A stretch of 60,000 bases of DNA from Tubulanus polymorphus (GCF_964204645.1 NC_134032.1:5577175-5637174); one strand, 5' to 3'; shown: positions 1 through 12,017, counted from the first letter of the stretch. Numbers and translations: made by a program. The notes: generated from the letters alone by a model not told the origin.

Positions 1-1304
1 ATAATGCTCTGCGAGGAACAACTTCGAACAGATTTTACACTTGACGAAATCCGACTCGGAACTACGATCTTTCTCGTGAACTTTTTTCTGGTGGTTTTTC
101 AGCACGTACTCGGAGACAAAGCGTTTCGGGCATGCAGAACATGGATACGAACGCTCAGCCGTGTGTACAGCTTGGTGTTTCTCGAGCGCAAGTCTGTTCA
201 TGAACCCAGCTGAACATAGGGTGCACCGGAATGGCAGAATGCCATCGTGTTGACGCTGATGTTTCAAACGTGCTGATGGATCGCTGAATCGTCGGTCGCA
301 GACGTCGCACGCATACGGCCGGTCGCCTGAGTGAATTCGTTCGTGTCGCACGCGGTCGTTTTTCTTTGCGAAGCGCTTTGCGCAAAAGCGACACTCATAA
401 TCTTTGATGCCAGCATGTAGACGCCCATGCTCGGTGAGCTTCCACTGGCTGAAGAAGCCCCGTCCACACTGCTGACAGAAAAATGGACGATCAGTCGAGT
501 GCCATTTCATGTGCTGCTTCAACTGGTGTTTCAATGGGAACTTCTTCTGGCAGACGCTGCATGAAAACTCGAACAGCTCCTGGCTGACGTGTTTTGACTT
601 GATGTGTGCGTTCAACTCGTAAACACGTCGGAACGTGATCCCACACACTGAACATGTGTGTGGTGTGTAGTCCTTTGTGTGGAACGCAGACACGTGCCAC
701 TTTAGCGCTCCGTTTGTTGAGAATGGCTTGTTGCAGATGTCGCAGAATGGAGTCCCTGTTGACTTGTGGCTGCGGATGTGGGCGTCGTACAATGCCTTGT
801 CATTGAATGATTGACAGCAGCCATTTTGCGGACACAAATACTTGTATTTATCGTGTCGGAGTTTGTGACGTGCAAGCACTTTGTTGTTGACGAAAAGCCG
901 GTTGCACCGGTCACAGCGAACGCCTAGCGGGCCGGGGTGGTCGTCAATTATGTGTTGTTTCAGGCCATCAAGTCCCGTCAATGTGCAGTCACGATTGCAG
1001 AGATTACACTTGAAGCTATCTGGGGCCGTCTGCACATGCACAAGCATGTGTACAAGGAAGTCAGATTTGCTCGCGTAGCGCATGCGGCAGATCTCGCATG
1101 AGAACGGGAACTCGACGTTGTGAATGCTTCGCATGTGTGAAGTGAAGCCGTGGTGACTGGTGAATGCTCGATTGCACAGTGTACAAAGGAACTGTTCAGT
1201 GTTCTCATGATGTACAGTCTGCATGTGTGTCTGCAGGAGGTGTTCGGTCGTGAACGTCTCGTCGCAGAGGTCACAGGTGTTCAACGTAGCATTTAAATCA
1301 GTGC
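1..1304 (-). CDS. Gene A exon 12 (partial): 14 C2H2 zinc fingers plus one cut by the window edge
   Basis: Read on the minus strand this exon is open for 434 codons up to the window edge (residues 1075-1509 of the joined protein). It holds fourteen complete C2H2 fingers of C-x2-C-x12-H-x3-5-H type and the start of a fifteenth (CKICSKLFL). One finger has C-x4-C spacing (CPQNGCCQSF). Only some linkers resemble the TGEKP type (SGDRPY, STDRPF). The acceptor is ccattttag at 1305-1313, and two bases complete the codon begun in the previous exon (phase 1). The protein is probably a nuclear nucleic-acid-binding protein; target unknown. The gene continues beyond base 1. Confidence 0.93.
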
Positions 1305-1700
1305 CTAAAATGGAACAGAATGGGAGAACTCATCAATCTTATTCACAAACTTTTGAAAGTTCATGGAGGTGACTCTGTCAAGAGACCCTTAAAAAGAGAC
1401 TAGAAATTTGTCTCAAATAGTAGTTGTAGTCAGGTTTGGTTCAGGGATGCAGGCTTTCCAGGATACTGTTGTTTTCGTACAAACAACATTTTCGCCGTCA
1501 AAAAATTGTCCTTTTTTTCCCCAATCCTGAAAAATTCCTTTGAGGAAATGTGCAATGAAAATCAATATTCATTCTCTAAAGATATCATAGTGGTCTTGTT
1601 TTAGTTCATTCCAATATAACGATCTGTTTTAATGATAAAATGCGTGGCTGATGATGTATTAATAGTAGCTCATATCCTAACTACCTGCCCTAAAAGCCAG
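1305..1700. other. Gene A intron 11, distal part
   Basis: AT-rich intron sequence next to the exon 12 acceptor. I see no open frame, repeat unit or RNA gene in it. Confidence 0.5.
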
Positions 1701-1718
1701 CCATAGTATAATTGCCCA

Positions 1719-4525
1719 GGGAGCTGGCTACTGGTTCAGCTCCCGATTCAAAATGCTTTTGAACCGGGAGCCGAATCGGGAACCGGGAGCCGGCTACTAG
1801 TTCGGCTCCCGATTCAAAATGTGAAGCTGGCTACTTATTCGCCAGGTGGCGCTGGTATACACTATGCCGTAATTTCTAGAAAATTTATGTTTGGTAACCA
1901 AGAGTTAGAGGTAGTTGAAGATTATTTGTATCTTAGAGTAAAATTCAACTGGAATGGCAGTTTTGCTAAAGCAAAAAAATGTCTTTATGATAAAGCTATG
2001 AGAGCCATGTTTTCTATTATTCAGAAGGGTAGACGTTTGAAACTTCCGATAGATGTAATGCTTAAACTATTTGACATGTGTGTCGCTCCTGTAGCACTAT
2101 ACGGCTGCGAAATCTGGGGTTATGAGAATCTCGATTTACTAGAAAACCTCCACTGCTTATTCTGTAAGATTATTATGAAAGTTACGAAATATTCCCATAA
2201 TGTGCAAGTGCTGGCAGAGCTAGGGCGTTATCCTATGTATATTGACGTAAAGCGTAGAATGATCAATTTTTGGGCTAAAACGGGATCGTGCAAGCAAACT
2301 AAACTAAGTTCAATCCTTTATAAAATATCTCTCAATTTTTATATTAATGACAGGTATTTATTATGAAGATTTTTGATGACTGCGGTCTATCGTATATTTG
2401 GACGCAGCAATTAATGGTTAACTCTATGACACTCTCGAAGAAATTAAAATGTGTACTCCGAGACCAGCACGTACAAGAGATAGATTTTAAGTTGAATAAT
2501 AACTCGCTATACACTAATTTTAGGCAATATCAGAAGGATATTAAATTTGAAAACTATATTAATCAGCTTGATGACGATTTAGTGACCAGTTTATTCCAGT
2601 TCAGGATTGGGTCTTATCTCCTACCTGTAAATAGATTATCAAACCTTCATTTACCCAGAACCGATAGATTATGCCCCGCCTGCAACGTTTTAGGGGACGA
2701 AGTACATTTTATTTTCGATTGTAATTTGCTTACCGAACCCCGTGAAAACCACTTAGATATAAATACCTTTCGGAACTTAGATGTATTAAAAAATCCAACT
2801 TTAAATATGGCTAAATTCATCAAAATAGGTCTAGATGTATATAAATCCCTCCGGTAGTGTATGTGTTGTAAATATATGTATTGTAAATAGTATATTTTGT
2901 ACATAAGTGTGAGACCAGTTAATTAAGTTTTGTAGCTTTTATTACTGTTTATGTAATTATTGTAAATACTGTTTTCCTCCATATACCATGGAAATGGTTG
3001 GAGTGTAAATAAATATTCGTATTCGTATTCGTATTCCGTAGTCCAGACATTTTACGTAACTATGTCTACTCTGCTGATAAAGTCGACCTCGACCTTGACA
3101 ACAAATCGCCAGGTGATGGCGCGAGCCAATCCAGACGTCTAAACACGATTGCGTATGCGACCGCGAGAGCGGTCAGCTGTATGTAGCTATACGTCAGTAA
3201 GCTGCGTCTATTAATAACATAACTTGGTTTAAGAACGTGTGTATTGCTCGGTCGTTTTTCTCGTCACCGAATCGACTTCTTCATATGTTATTCGCCTCTT
3301 TAATCCTTTAATCAATAAACCATCGATTGTTCCCAAGCTATAGGGTATTAATTAGTCAGCACTGAAAGGGTTAACGAATCCCCAAGTAAACAATATCTGC
3401 AAGCCCATGAAATTGTAAGATATAAAATAAACAGACGCTTTCTGCCCGCCGTATAAATCACCCTTCATGCAGGGTAAATCCATTGTCAAAGATGAAAAAA
3501 CAATCACTTCAATATTCTATTAAACTTAATATTTTCCTATCTATCAAATTCCATAGGAAAAAGACCAGGAACCGGGAGCCGGTTCCCGGTTCCCGATTCG
3601 GCTCACGATTGAAAATGATTTTCAAATATGTTGACAATATTTCAATACACATTTCAATAGCCAACTTCATATCGCTGACAAAGGTAAACCAATTAACTAA
3701 CCCGAGGCAGAAGAACAACAAATCATGCAATGTAACAAATCATGCAGTACATCTTTCTTGTATCAGACCGATGATCCTCACATCGCAGTATTCTCCACTA
3801 TTACATTCCCCAGAATTGACGTCATCCGCGTCTCTGTAGGCAGACAAAATGAAATTAGGTCACCGGCGTCTCTGTAGTCAACGAGCAACAGCTGACGCTC
3901 ACATCGCGCAAATGTTTGTTTTCATCATCGCGCACAATGACGTCACGCGGAAAGTCCAAACTTAATAGTAGAAAAGTCTACCTAAACTTTATCGTATCGG
4001 CACGAAATCTATTCGTAAACACAGATCAGACCATCCTCTTTCAATCCATACCACTCAACGCGTATTCGAAGCCACACGAACGGAGATTACGCGCTACAAA
4101 GTTAATACGCTATGGCTTAGCCGCTTATAGTATAGAATATAGTTGCATAGTAACTGTGTATTGAAGTCACACGCGTGTTGTTAATTCAGACGTCTCGATT
4201 AGCCTGGTGGCCGAGGTCAGGTTGCACTCATTTCAGCAGACATAGTTACGTAATTATGTTTACCTGCTGTCCGCAATAGAGTCGAATCGAATAAGTAGCC
4301 AGCTTCACATTTTGAATCGGGAGCCGAACCAGTAGCCGGCTACCGGTTCCCGGTTCAAGGTTCGGCTCCCGACTCAAAATGGTTTTGAACCGGGAACCAG
4401 TAGCCGGTTCAAAAGCATTTTGAATCGGGAGCTGAACCAGTAGCCGGCTCCCGATTCGGCTCCCGGTTCAAAAGCATTTTGAATCGGGAGCCGAATATGG
4501 AACCGGGAACCGGGAGCCAGCTTCA
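1719..4525. mobile_element. Foldback-type element with GGTTCCCGG-rich inverted arms, split by a LINE
   Basis: The left arm (1719-1841, resuming about 3045-3140) and right arm (about 4180-4525) are inverted copies. Both hold repeats of cggctcccgattcaaaatg and gaaccgggagccggct, and the arm edge at the LINE reads gctggctacttattcg on the left and its complement near 4288. After the LINE the left arm resumes with acgtaactatgtct, matched in reverse near 4245. An internal patch of the same repeat lies at 3565-3605. No transposase frame is present, so it is non-autonomous. I could not define a target duplication; superfamily unknown. Confidence 0.7.
1842..3036 (+). mobile_element. 5'-truncated LINE, reverse-transcriptase C-terminus and 3' tail
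   Basis: Two overlapping frames (1821-2366 and 2363-2857, shifted by one base) read as the end of a non-LTR reverse-transcriptase ORF2. The first has the thumb-region text VALYGCEIWGYENLDLLENL. The second ends with a C-x2-C...H-x4-C knuckle (CPACNVLGDEVHFIFDC). The 3' end is a TATTCG microsatellite tail at about 3014-3036. The RT catalytic half is missing and the frame is broken, so it is dead. The clade is likely CR1/L2-like, inferred only from the C-terminal style. It sits inside the left arm of the surrounding inverted repeat. Confidence 0.85.
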
Positions 4526-5916
4526 CAGGGGTAATAATACATAGTAATTATAGCGTAGACCACTTGATATACTTACAAAACATGCATTGAAAATGGCACC
4601 CAATTTCCAAAATTTCCCCCAATTGGGCTTCGCACCAGCAGTGTTTATCTTGCCATGGATACAGGCATGTACAATTTCCGAATAATACTGCAAAATTTCT
4701 TATAATGATCATGGAAACCCTGGGTAGGAAGGGTTAGAAAGTTGAAACAAAACTAGAATGTGGCAAGACCACATATGTCTCCACGGTGTAAGTAAATAGT
4801 AGAGGCAAGAAATTGAAGACAGGTAACAAACATAAACAGCAGTATACTTATATTATTCATTGACTTAGTTAGTTAGTAAAAGAAGAATGCAGGTAATCCT
4901 GTCTTTACTCTCACATCAAGTTTCATGGATATGCATCAGATATTGCAGGCTGTATGTTTACAAGAAATTGATGGCTGCTAACCTCTATTTTCAATAGGGC
5001 AGGACATCTCATCCGACCCAATCCTCACACCGAGCTTCATCCATCAAGAGCTGGAATTACGCCTCGCAGCCTTAAGCACCCCTTGCAATACCCTCCCCTG
5101 CTTAATAAGAATTCAAGGTCGAAGACAGATAAACCTGTCATCACTCTCACATCAAGTTTCATGGATATCCATCAGATATTCAAATCTGCTTCATTTAGAA
5201 GTTTATATGACATCAATTTTTTTCATGTATTAAGCATCCAAGAAAACAAATATGGCTGCCAGTTGGTCATCTTGGATCCAATAACAAAATAAAATGCACA
5301 TGCACAACTACAAATTCAGACAAACATATGTGTTAAGGAGCAAGAGAGAGCCAGTAGTTATGGAGACCTCTGGACAAGATTGTGTCCATGGACGGACGAC
5401 AGACACTGAACGACCTGGCTGCTGACTTTGTTGCGGGGGTATAATTATAGGCTGTATCATGCTAACAAGAATATTCAAGATATTTGCCCATTTGCCCTGA
5501 CGGATATATTTCATGGCTGATGACCTCCATTTTCGATAGTTGATTCAAGTTCACCTACCGATAGCTGATACGCAGCGTGTACGATTTTCAGCACCTTTCC
5601 AGGACCAAATCCAAATTTCCATGTTTACTTAATGAGGAACTCACTAAGGCAGATTTGAGAGTTTAATTGAAAGCCATCATCAGTACGCCTGATGATGGCT
5701 AATAGTTTATGGCTGAAGCGCTACTCATTTTTTCAAGAACTTTCTATCTTTTTGCTCAAATTATTGCGGGTTTCCAACATAGGGATCAAAATATTTCGAG
5801 ACGCTTTTTTCAAACTTTTCAAACACATTTTGATGATTTTTCATAAATTTCCCCCCTTTTTTCACATTTTGTTTTCAATCAATCTGACTGGTGATTTATT
5901 TTTCTTGGGATCGTAC
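4526..5916. repeat. Gene A intron 11, proximal part with degraded Helentron-like sequence
   Basis: The stretch from about 5100 to 5400 (gtttcatggatatccatcag, tcatttagaagtttat, gtattaagcatccaagaaaa) matches the 3' half of the Helentron-like element at 23937-25490 (near 25180-25400). A related copy of the first phrase occurs near 4920. The remainder shows nothing I can assign. Confidence 0.55.
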
Positions 5917-6133
5917 CTTCTGGTTGGTTTTCCAGTTCGCAGTCCTCCCTGAATGGACAATGCATCGCGACGTGACGCTGGTAACTGCGTTGAAATCCGA
6001 ACAGTTTGTTGCATTTGAAACACTGATAATTCCTGTTGCCTTCGCAGTATGAAAGGTGTTGTTTACGCAGGTAACTCGTCATATGCGTCAAATCTTTCTC
6101 GCAAACCGGACATTTCTCAACTTCCGAATGAAC
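5917..6133 (-). CDS. Gene A exon 11: end of one finger, an atypical finger and one C2H2 finger
   Basis: Residues 1003-1074. The acceptor gttgtag (6134-6140) joins in phase 0, and the first two residues (VH) supply the last histidine of a finger begun in exon 10 (DEHKL then VH). An atypical Cys/His segment CPVCEKDLTHMTSYLRKQH follows, then a clean finger CFKCNKLFGFQRSYQRHVAMH. The donor GAAG/gtacga leaves phase 1, which matches exon 12. A finger completed across this junction is strong support for the model. Confidence 0.92.
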
Positions 6134-6430
6134 CTACAACGTTCAAATTCATTAGCTTCAAGTCAACTTGATTAATTCAACTTTAAAAGAAGGGTCTGAA
6201 CTTTAAAAGATCGGTCATTTTCTGATGATAGAGGGATTCATGAAGGCAGCCATCTTTCCTGAAAGGGTCTATAGGGGATTTAAAATATCATAGGAGGATT
6301 TACAAAGGGTTAACCTGGGGTTGATAAGGGGATCAACTAGGATAAGCCATCTATCTCTCTAGACAAGGGTCTATATGGAAATTAATTACATCATAGGGAA
6401 ATCGACATCATAGGGTGAATCTTAAATTAC

Positions 6431-6723
6431 CAGTTTATGTTCGTCTAACTCATCTATTGTATAAAAGCGTCTGCTGCAGCCGCCGTGCGTACAGATATGA
6501 GGCCGCGTCAGTTGATGTTTCGTTTCAAGATGTGTGTTAAGCATGTCACGGCGCGCATACGCTTTACGGCACAGCGAACATGCATATTTCAAATTGCCTG
6601 TGTGACTGCGGTTTATATGCGCCAGCAGGTTGTGTTTCGCCGTGAATTTCTGATGGCAGTATTTGCATACGAAGTTGCCCTCAACATTGCGGTAGAATTT
6701 CGGCACGTTTTTGTCATCCATTT
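6431..6723 (-). CDS. Gene A exon 10: two and a half C2H2 zinc fingers
   Basis: Residues 905-1002. The exon opens after acceptor cactcag with GAAATGGATGAC once the carried G is added. It encodes the fingers CKYCHQKFTAKHNLLAHINR-SH and CSLCRKAYARRDMLNTHLETKH, and most of a third with C-x4-C spacing (CTHGGCSRRF). The donor CTG/gtaatt is phase 0. The third finger's last histidine is in exon 11, so the intron cuts a finger, which is common in old multi-finger genes with many introns. Confidence 0.93.
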
Positions 6724-7092
6724 CTGAGTGTAAGGAAAAATATGGTAGAAATATTGTTTACGGACGGTGTTAAATAGACAGACAGGTACACTTTTAAAAG
6801 CAATAGTAATTTAATTTCAACTTCAACTAGGTATCAATCAGTCATCTCCTTCCTTGGGGAGAAATAACATCCAAGCAACTACTCAGTGCTCAGGAGTCAT
6901 CTATCAGGCTATGAACCCATTTTCTCCTGGGTGGAGGGAGGCAATGTGGATAAGTATGTTCTTTATTTTGAACAGGGTGGCCACTTTTAAATGATTCGCT
7001 TTCCCCTGACTTCCCTCCAGACATGTAAATTGTTTTCACAGCTTGATCTGCTAGGAATTCAATCCAACGCAGTGACATATGCCCATAGGCAG
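6724..7092. other. Gene A intron 9, proximal part
   Basis: Contains a short piece with the phrase cagggtggccact (about 6973), which recurs near 10329 and 11660 in other introns, so it is probably a degraded repeat. No coding signal. Confidence 0.4.
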
Positions 7093-8194
7093 TGGTTTAC
7101 CTTGAAAACTGGAGCTTGTTTGGAGCTTATGAAATATCGTTTTAATTTCTAGAGTTTAAAGCTCTAGTTCATATTGTATTTTATCTTTTTCAAATACTTA
7201 TCTTGTAGTCAAATAAGGCCAAAATATACATCTGGTTACAGTCCAAAATTTGGTAGGGTACAGTAAGGTAGGGAAACTATTTCACATTTTGATAAGATAT
7301 TTTTCACACTATGAAAAATAATTGAATAAAATTCATATCATATAACCAATCAGAGGTAAACCCTGGATTTTAAGATTTTAACCTTGGACTTAGATATTGA
7401 CCTTGACCTATACACCAAGCAAGACAATAGATTGTTGCTTAGTATTTTCCGGTCACGAGAAATCACAATTTAACACAATTTAACACAAATTCTACCAAAC
7501 AGAAAACAGTGCTCATCTTCTGCTATAATAGTTTAAATGATTATTCATGATAAGCGTATTTTCATGTCAAATGTGCTTTCTTTTAACGCCACTTTAACAC
7601 TGCATTCATACGCGCACCAGCAAGCAGCGTTACAGTATCATTATGTAATCGTGTATACTGTACGAGCGTGTGTGTGCAACAGTTTACCGATTAGCACTCC
7701 GATGCGGGTGAAAGTCATAAGTGAATATTCGCTTACACTTCAATGGTCAATCAAAACAAGCACCGGGTATTAAATGAAACAACAATACCAACGGTAGAAT
7801 TATTGTGACAAGCTGAGCATTTGGAATCTGCATGAGTACGGTACCTGGTGCAATAAAACATTTGCCATATTATGACTTTCCCATAATTATGTTTGTAGTG
7901 CCGGAATTCCCAGAATTTCCTGTATACCCCAAAAACAGCCAATCACATTTGCTTGTAGAGATGATGCCCCTAAGCAATGTCATTGCAATTTTATATGCAA
8001 GAGCTAAGAATTTTTGGAGAATTTCAACAAAGCTGAAAATGTCATTGACGGAGGTTTTGCATGTCTTCAATCACATCAATTATACATCTTTTTGGCCAAA
8101 AACCAATGAAACAAATGCTCACATAAAACAATGTACAGCAATTTTACATAATTGGCTCAATGCCAACTCCAATATCGCTAACAAAGGTAAACCT
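7093..8194. mobile_element. TGGTTTACC-family non-autonomous DNA transposon, copy A
   Basis: Begins tggtttaccttgaaa and ends with the complement (acaaaggtaaacct). It is co-linear with copies at 28222-30149, 30962-32034 and 42250-43161, sharing aagagctaagaattttt, the aacagccaatc motif and the terminal atatcgct-acaaaggtaaacc. The terminal inverted repeats are about 9-11 bp. No transposase frame is present; this copy is diverged from copies B and C. Confidence 0.75.
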
Positions 8195-8689
8195 AATGGG
8201 AAACTGATTATGTATACCATCTACCATCTTAAATTTACCTGATTATTCCCCGACTTTTTAAAGGAAAGAAATTCCTTGACTTACTATATAATAAGCCGAG
8301 GCCCCTCATCACGAGATTTTAATTCACTGATTTGTCAATAAGTTTGTCTTAATTGACGACGTATGAGGCTGACAATACGCGCCTGCCGATGTGTGAGTGC
8401 TGTGTATACTATCATCACCGAGTCACTGTGCTATATATAGACTCGCTCAGGTGATTACTAACACACAGAGTCGTATATTGAAACCTACATTCGCAAACAC
8501 ACGGCTGACTGCTGGCGCGCATATATACAAATGTACTAGCGTTGCGCAGTATTAGATTGCCGCTGTGGTGATGAAAGAAACAAAGTAACAAAATAGTTCT
8601 AAATAGATTATTGGTAGTAAATAGTGACCTCAAAAAAATATGGAACACTCTTATTGAATTTGATGATCTTCAGGAGCATTAGGCGACAT
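8195..8689. other. Gene A intron 9, middle part
   Basis: AT-rich intron sequence. I see no convincing gene or repeat boundary. Confidence 0.4.
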
Positions 8690-9176
8690 GGTTTGGGAAG
8701 TAATTATTTACGTCAGATCGTACCGTCCAATCAGCCGATCATGATTTTGGGGTAAAAACCTAAGGCTAGAAAATCGGCTTGTTAGCCAGAAAATATTGGT
8801 CTTGGAATTGAGGGCAAAAATCACCTTTTTGGGCACATAAAAGGTATCCAGTGCCTGATCGACCCAATTTTTCTCATGCTGATGTACCATAAGGGGGTTA
8901 CAAACATATGAGAAAAATCAAGGTAATTGATTGAATGGTTTCAAAATTTCCCTTGAAAACTTCAAAAATGTGCAATATGTACGGACTTTGACGAACCAAA
9001 ATAGCCATTGGTCGGCCATATTAAATCTGACCGGTCTAGTTTTTGGGCTGAATATGTGTTTGAGATAGATGCATGTGTAAACTAAATATCAAGACAATCC
9101 ATTCTTGCGTCTACGGACGCATGAAGGGCAAAAAGTGAACACAGTAGCCCGCTAGAGCTAAAGCGCCAAGTGGTTT
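8690..9176. repeat. Degraded 3' half of a Helentron/DINE-like element
   Basis: Co-linear with 13750-14229: gatcgacccaatttttctcatgctgat, atcaaggtaattgat, ttttgggctgaatatgtgt, ctaaatatcaagaca and a decayed terminal hairpin near 9145-9176. It lacks the central minisatellite. Confidence 0.65.
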
Positions 9177-9520
9177 AAACAGTTAAAGCATATTCAATAT
9201 TCAATTTCAATTTCTTTTATTTCTAGAGAATGACGTTGACGGATCTGTAAAACAAAATAACGTAGAATGTGGCGTTTCCCCGGGTAAGCAGTTTTAAATC
9301 CATCCATTAAATTTCATGAAAATCAATGTAGAATTATAGGCTGTATTGCACTATTTGTCCTATGTTTTGAAATTTTTTACGGTTTGAAGTCTTAATAACC
9401 GAGCCCACTCATATGCCTCTAACCTTGCGAAAACAACGTCCTTATGAGAATTTCACAGTTTTCATGTTTCTATTTGGTTTTCACTAATGGAGCCCCTCTA
9501 CTCGACACAAAAAGATTTAC

Positions 9521-9586
9521 CGTCTATGATTTGTTGTTTGATTGCCTCCACATCCATCGTGTCAAATTCATCTTCATTCATTTCAT
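9521..9586 (-). CDS. Gene A exon 9: small acidic exon
   Basis: Residues 883-904. A 66-base symmetric exon (phase 1 in, phase 1 out) between a long polypyrimidine acceptor (tttttggcag) and donor GACG/gtaaat. It encodes the acidic linker EMNEDEFDTMDVEAIKQQII, with no Cys or His, separating two finger blocks. Being symmetric, it could be skipped without frame change. The peptide is too short for homology; support comes from both splice sites and both phases fitting. Confidence 0.75.
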
Positions 9587-9660
9587 CTGCCAAAAAAAAA
9601 GAATTTGGATAAGTCAGATTTAGGCTATTCCGCATTATTTTCATCCATGACCTTAATTAA

Positions 9661-9860
9661 GACATAGGGGTCAAATCAATGAACTCTGGAATCCCAGGGC
9701 TGGTGGAAGCAAGATGACATTGGCTGAGCTCATATCCAACGGGGTGAGGCTTTTTTTTAAGACATAGGGGTCAAATCAATGAACTCTGGAATCCCAGGGC
9801 TGGTGGAAGCAAGATGACATTGGCTGAGCTCATATCCAACGGGGTGAGGCTTTTTTTTAA
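9661..9860. repeat. Perfect 100-bp tandem duplication
   Basis: Bases 9661-9760 and 9761-9860 are identical by eye, each starting gacataggggtcaaatcaat and ending ggctttttttttaa. They lie 75 bp upstream of the exon 9 acceptor in the minus-strand sense. Confidence 0.95.
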
Positions 9861-10181
9861 TGGTTGCATTTTGAAGGCTCTGGGGCAATTTGAGAACATA
9901 TTTTCCCGGTATTATGATTCAGGTTGGTGTTATGGATCATAATGTATAAGACGCAGCTGTTTCATAGTTCATAACAAACACGTTTTCAGGGATGGGAGTC
10001 TGCCTAGCCTAAGTTTTTGAATAACCTTTTGAAAAAGTGGCTCCATTGGCAATGAATTCACATCTTTACAATCTGCTTTTTCCACATTTCTCCGCAGCTA
10101 AATATCTTAAGGATTTTTTCTTGATTTTTTTCACATTTTCACAACTTTTCACATCAATTTCAGCCCTAACGGGTTCCTTAC

Positions 10182-10297
10182 ATTGTCGTTTAGGAGTCCT
10201 TTGTGTTTCCAATGGACTGCTCTCTAAAAGTTGACCCTGTGCCTTTAGTTTCATCTTCGCGCACAACCACAGGCTCTCCTTGTGTTTCGATAAACCC
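10182..10297 (-). CDS. Gene A exon 8: completes a finger begun in exon 7, then a basic linker
   Basis: Residues 844-882. The acceptor ggatttttcag is followed by GGG TTT ATC; with the two bases carried from exon 7 the frame reads RGLSKHKESLWLCAKMKLKA. This places Leu and His exactly where the unfinished finger CDECERVFLSV needs them (C-x2-C-x12-H). The usual second His is replaced by Cys at longer spacing (H-x6-C). The donor CAAT/gtaagg leaves phase 1, as exon 9 requires. This exon alone resolves the frame conflict between exons 7 and 9. It is less certain than its neighbours because part of the surrounding sequence is repetitive. Confidence 0.72.
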
Positions 10298-10561
10298 CTG
10301 AAAAATCCAGTCAATCCTACAGTGACAAGGTGGCCACTTTCTGCCCATTTGCAAATTCCCTGAGTTTTCTCCCCCTGATTTTTTATTACCTAAGTGAATC
10401 TGCTGTAGTTGAATGGAGAAACTTTTTGGTTTGAATATGGGCTTTGACCTTGTTGGTGTGTTAAAAATGATAAAATTTATCGTAATGTACGATAAAAACT
10501 CCACCGGGATCGCGATGATGCAACTGTTTTACCCATGATCAAATGCACACCCCTCTCTATC

Positions 10562-10727
10562 TATACTATACAGAAAGGCAGGAAACGCTCTTATCTCTGT
10601 AATGCTTAAATCTACCTGCAATTATCAGGACAGCTGACGTCACAGCAATCCGGAAGAGGCATTTGGGTATTTCTGACAGAACACTCATGCCCCACCAGGA
10701 GGGTTTCCTGCCTTTCTGTATAGTATA
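10562..10727. mobile_element. Short MITE with 25-bp inverted repeats
   Basis: The left end (10562-10586) and right end (10703-10727) are perfect inverted copies containing actatacagaaaggcaggaa. Length is 166 bp with no coding. The TA-rich ends fit a Tc1/mariner-type MITE but the target site is ambiguous because the termini are themselves palindromic. Confidence 0.85.
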
Positions 10728-10884
10728 GTAAACGATGGGCACGCATTGCATGATTACAAAACATGGCGGATTATCGAAGTAGGAATAACATATCGCTGGT
10801 AAAATATTAGATATTTATTCAATATCAAAGCCCATATTCAAGTGCCTGCGCTAATTCATTTTTCATGATTTCTGATAGATTTAA

Positions 10885-11526
10885 CCCTTTCTCACTCAAA
10901 TTTTGTTTTTACAATGACCCCTTTGTGATTCCTATTGTCTTGAAGAAACTTTGAAGAGATAGTCCCATAAAAGTATCTATTTTTTTCTGGTAGATAATTA
11001 CAAGATGCATCTCGGAATGTTTGGTTCAGCCTTTTTATGTTGGCATAAACTCATCTGGGTTTCTATGGAAACCAAGTAAAAATATCAAAATTTTAACACA
11101 AAATACTCCTATATTTGAAAATGTTTATTTAGAATGTATGAATTCATTTATTTCACAAGCTGAAAGTTTTACATTTAACTAATAACATCAAATAACATAT
11201 TTTTATCAGAAAAACCATCATCGTCACTGCTTCTAGCCTGATCGTCATCACTAGAAGAATTGTCCCAAAAGACGTAGAATCATTCCGCATTTGGTAAACA
11301 GTTCTTTTCGACATTATTTTGACAAAAAATCTACTCATAAACTCAAAAAGAAATGAAAAACAGTCGATCTCATAAACTCAGTCGACCTTAAAACATTGCG
11401 CGAGGTAGATATGACACTATACTACCGAAAACCTCGCTTCCCTGTGTAGGTACGTAATATCACATATGGAAGTATGAACGGAAAATAAAAATCGGATGTT
11501 TTATTACGTATGAAAGTGAGAAAGGG
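10885..11526. mobile_element. piggyBac-type MITE with TTAA target duplication
   Basis: The terminal inverted repeat CCCTTTCTCACT is perfect at both ends (10885-10896 and 11515-11526). It is flanked on each side by TTAA (10881-10884 and 11527-11530). TTAA duplication and CCC starts are hallmarks of piggyBac elements. No transposase frame, so non-autonomous. Confidence 0.88.
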
Positions 11527-11530
11527 TTAA

Positions 11531-12017
11531 GAAATGCATTGTCATTAGCATATCTGAATTCCCAGAGTTTTCCAGTTGTTTCAAACTCCCGGAGTATTCC
11601 CTGATTTCTTTCTAGATTTTTCTTATTGCCAGAGTTTTCAAGGTTTTCCCATTCAGTGGCCACCCGGTGTGATAAAAAGGCTCAGTTTTATGAGTGGTTT
11701 CAAGCCAGCTTTGGCCTACGGGGTTTTCCGTCACGCTGAAAGCTTTCCACTGCTGACCCAGCATGAGAAAAAACCTTTTAGACCCTAAACCCTAACCTAA
11801 TAGAATCTAGACATTAGTTTACTGCAGTTGAAAAGGCCTCCATTTTCATTTACGGTGCCAGGATATGGGAGTTAGAAAAGATTGCCTTCTAAGCAACCCA
11901 GTCCAGAAATTTGACAACTGAAAATGATTCATTTAGACAGCATAATTTCACAAGTATTAAGATGTGCGTGTTCAAAGGAGATATCCCCAAAATGTATCTA
12001 TCTAAACAGATACAAAC
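11531..12017. other. Gene A intron 7, distal part
   Basis: Holds a degraded repeat with the phrase gtggccacccggtgtgataaaa (about 11660), related to patches near 6973 and 10329. No splice-flanked open frame apart from exon 7 itself. Confidence 0.4.

Noticed and set aside
11640-11790. Minus-strand text LETTHKTEPF resembling a zinc-finger linker
   Set aside because: No Cys pair precedes it, the frame is short, and the segment belongs to a dispersed repeat seen in other introns.
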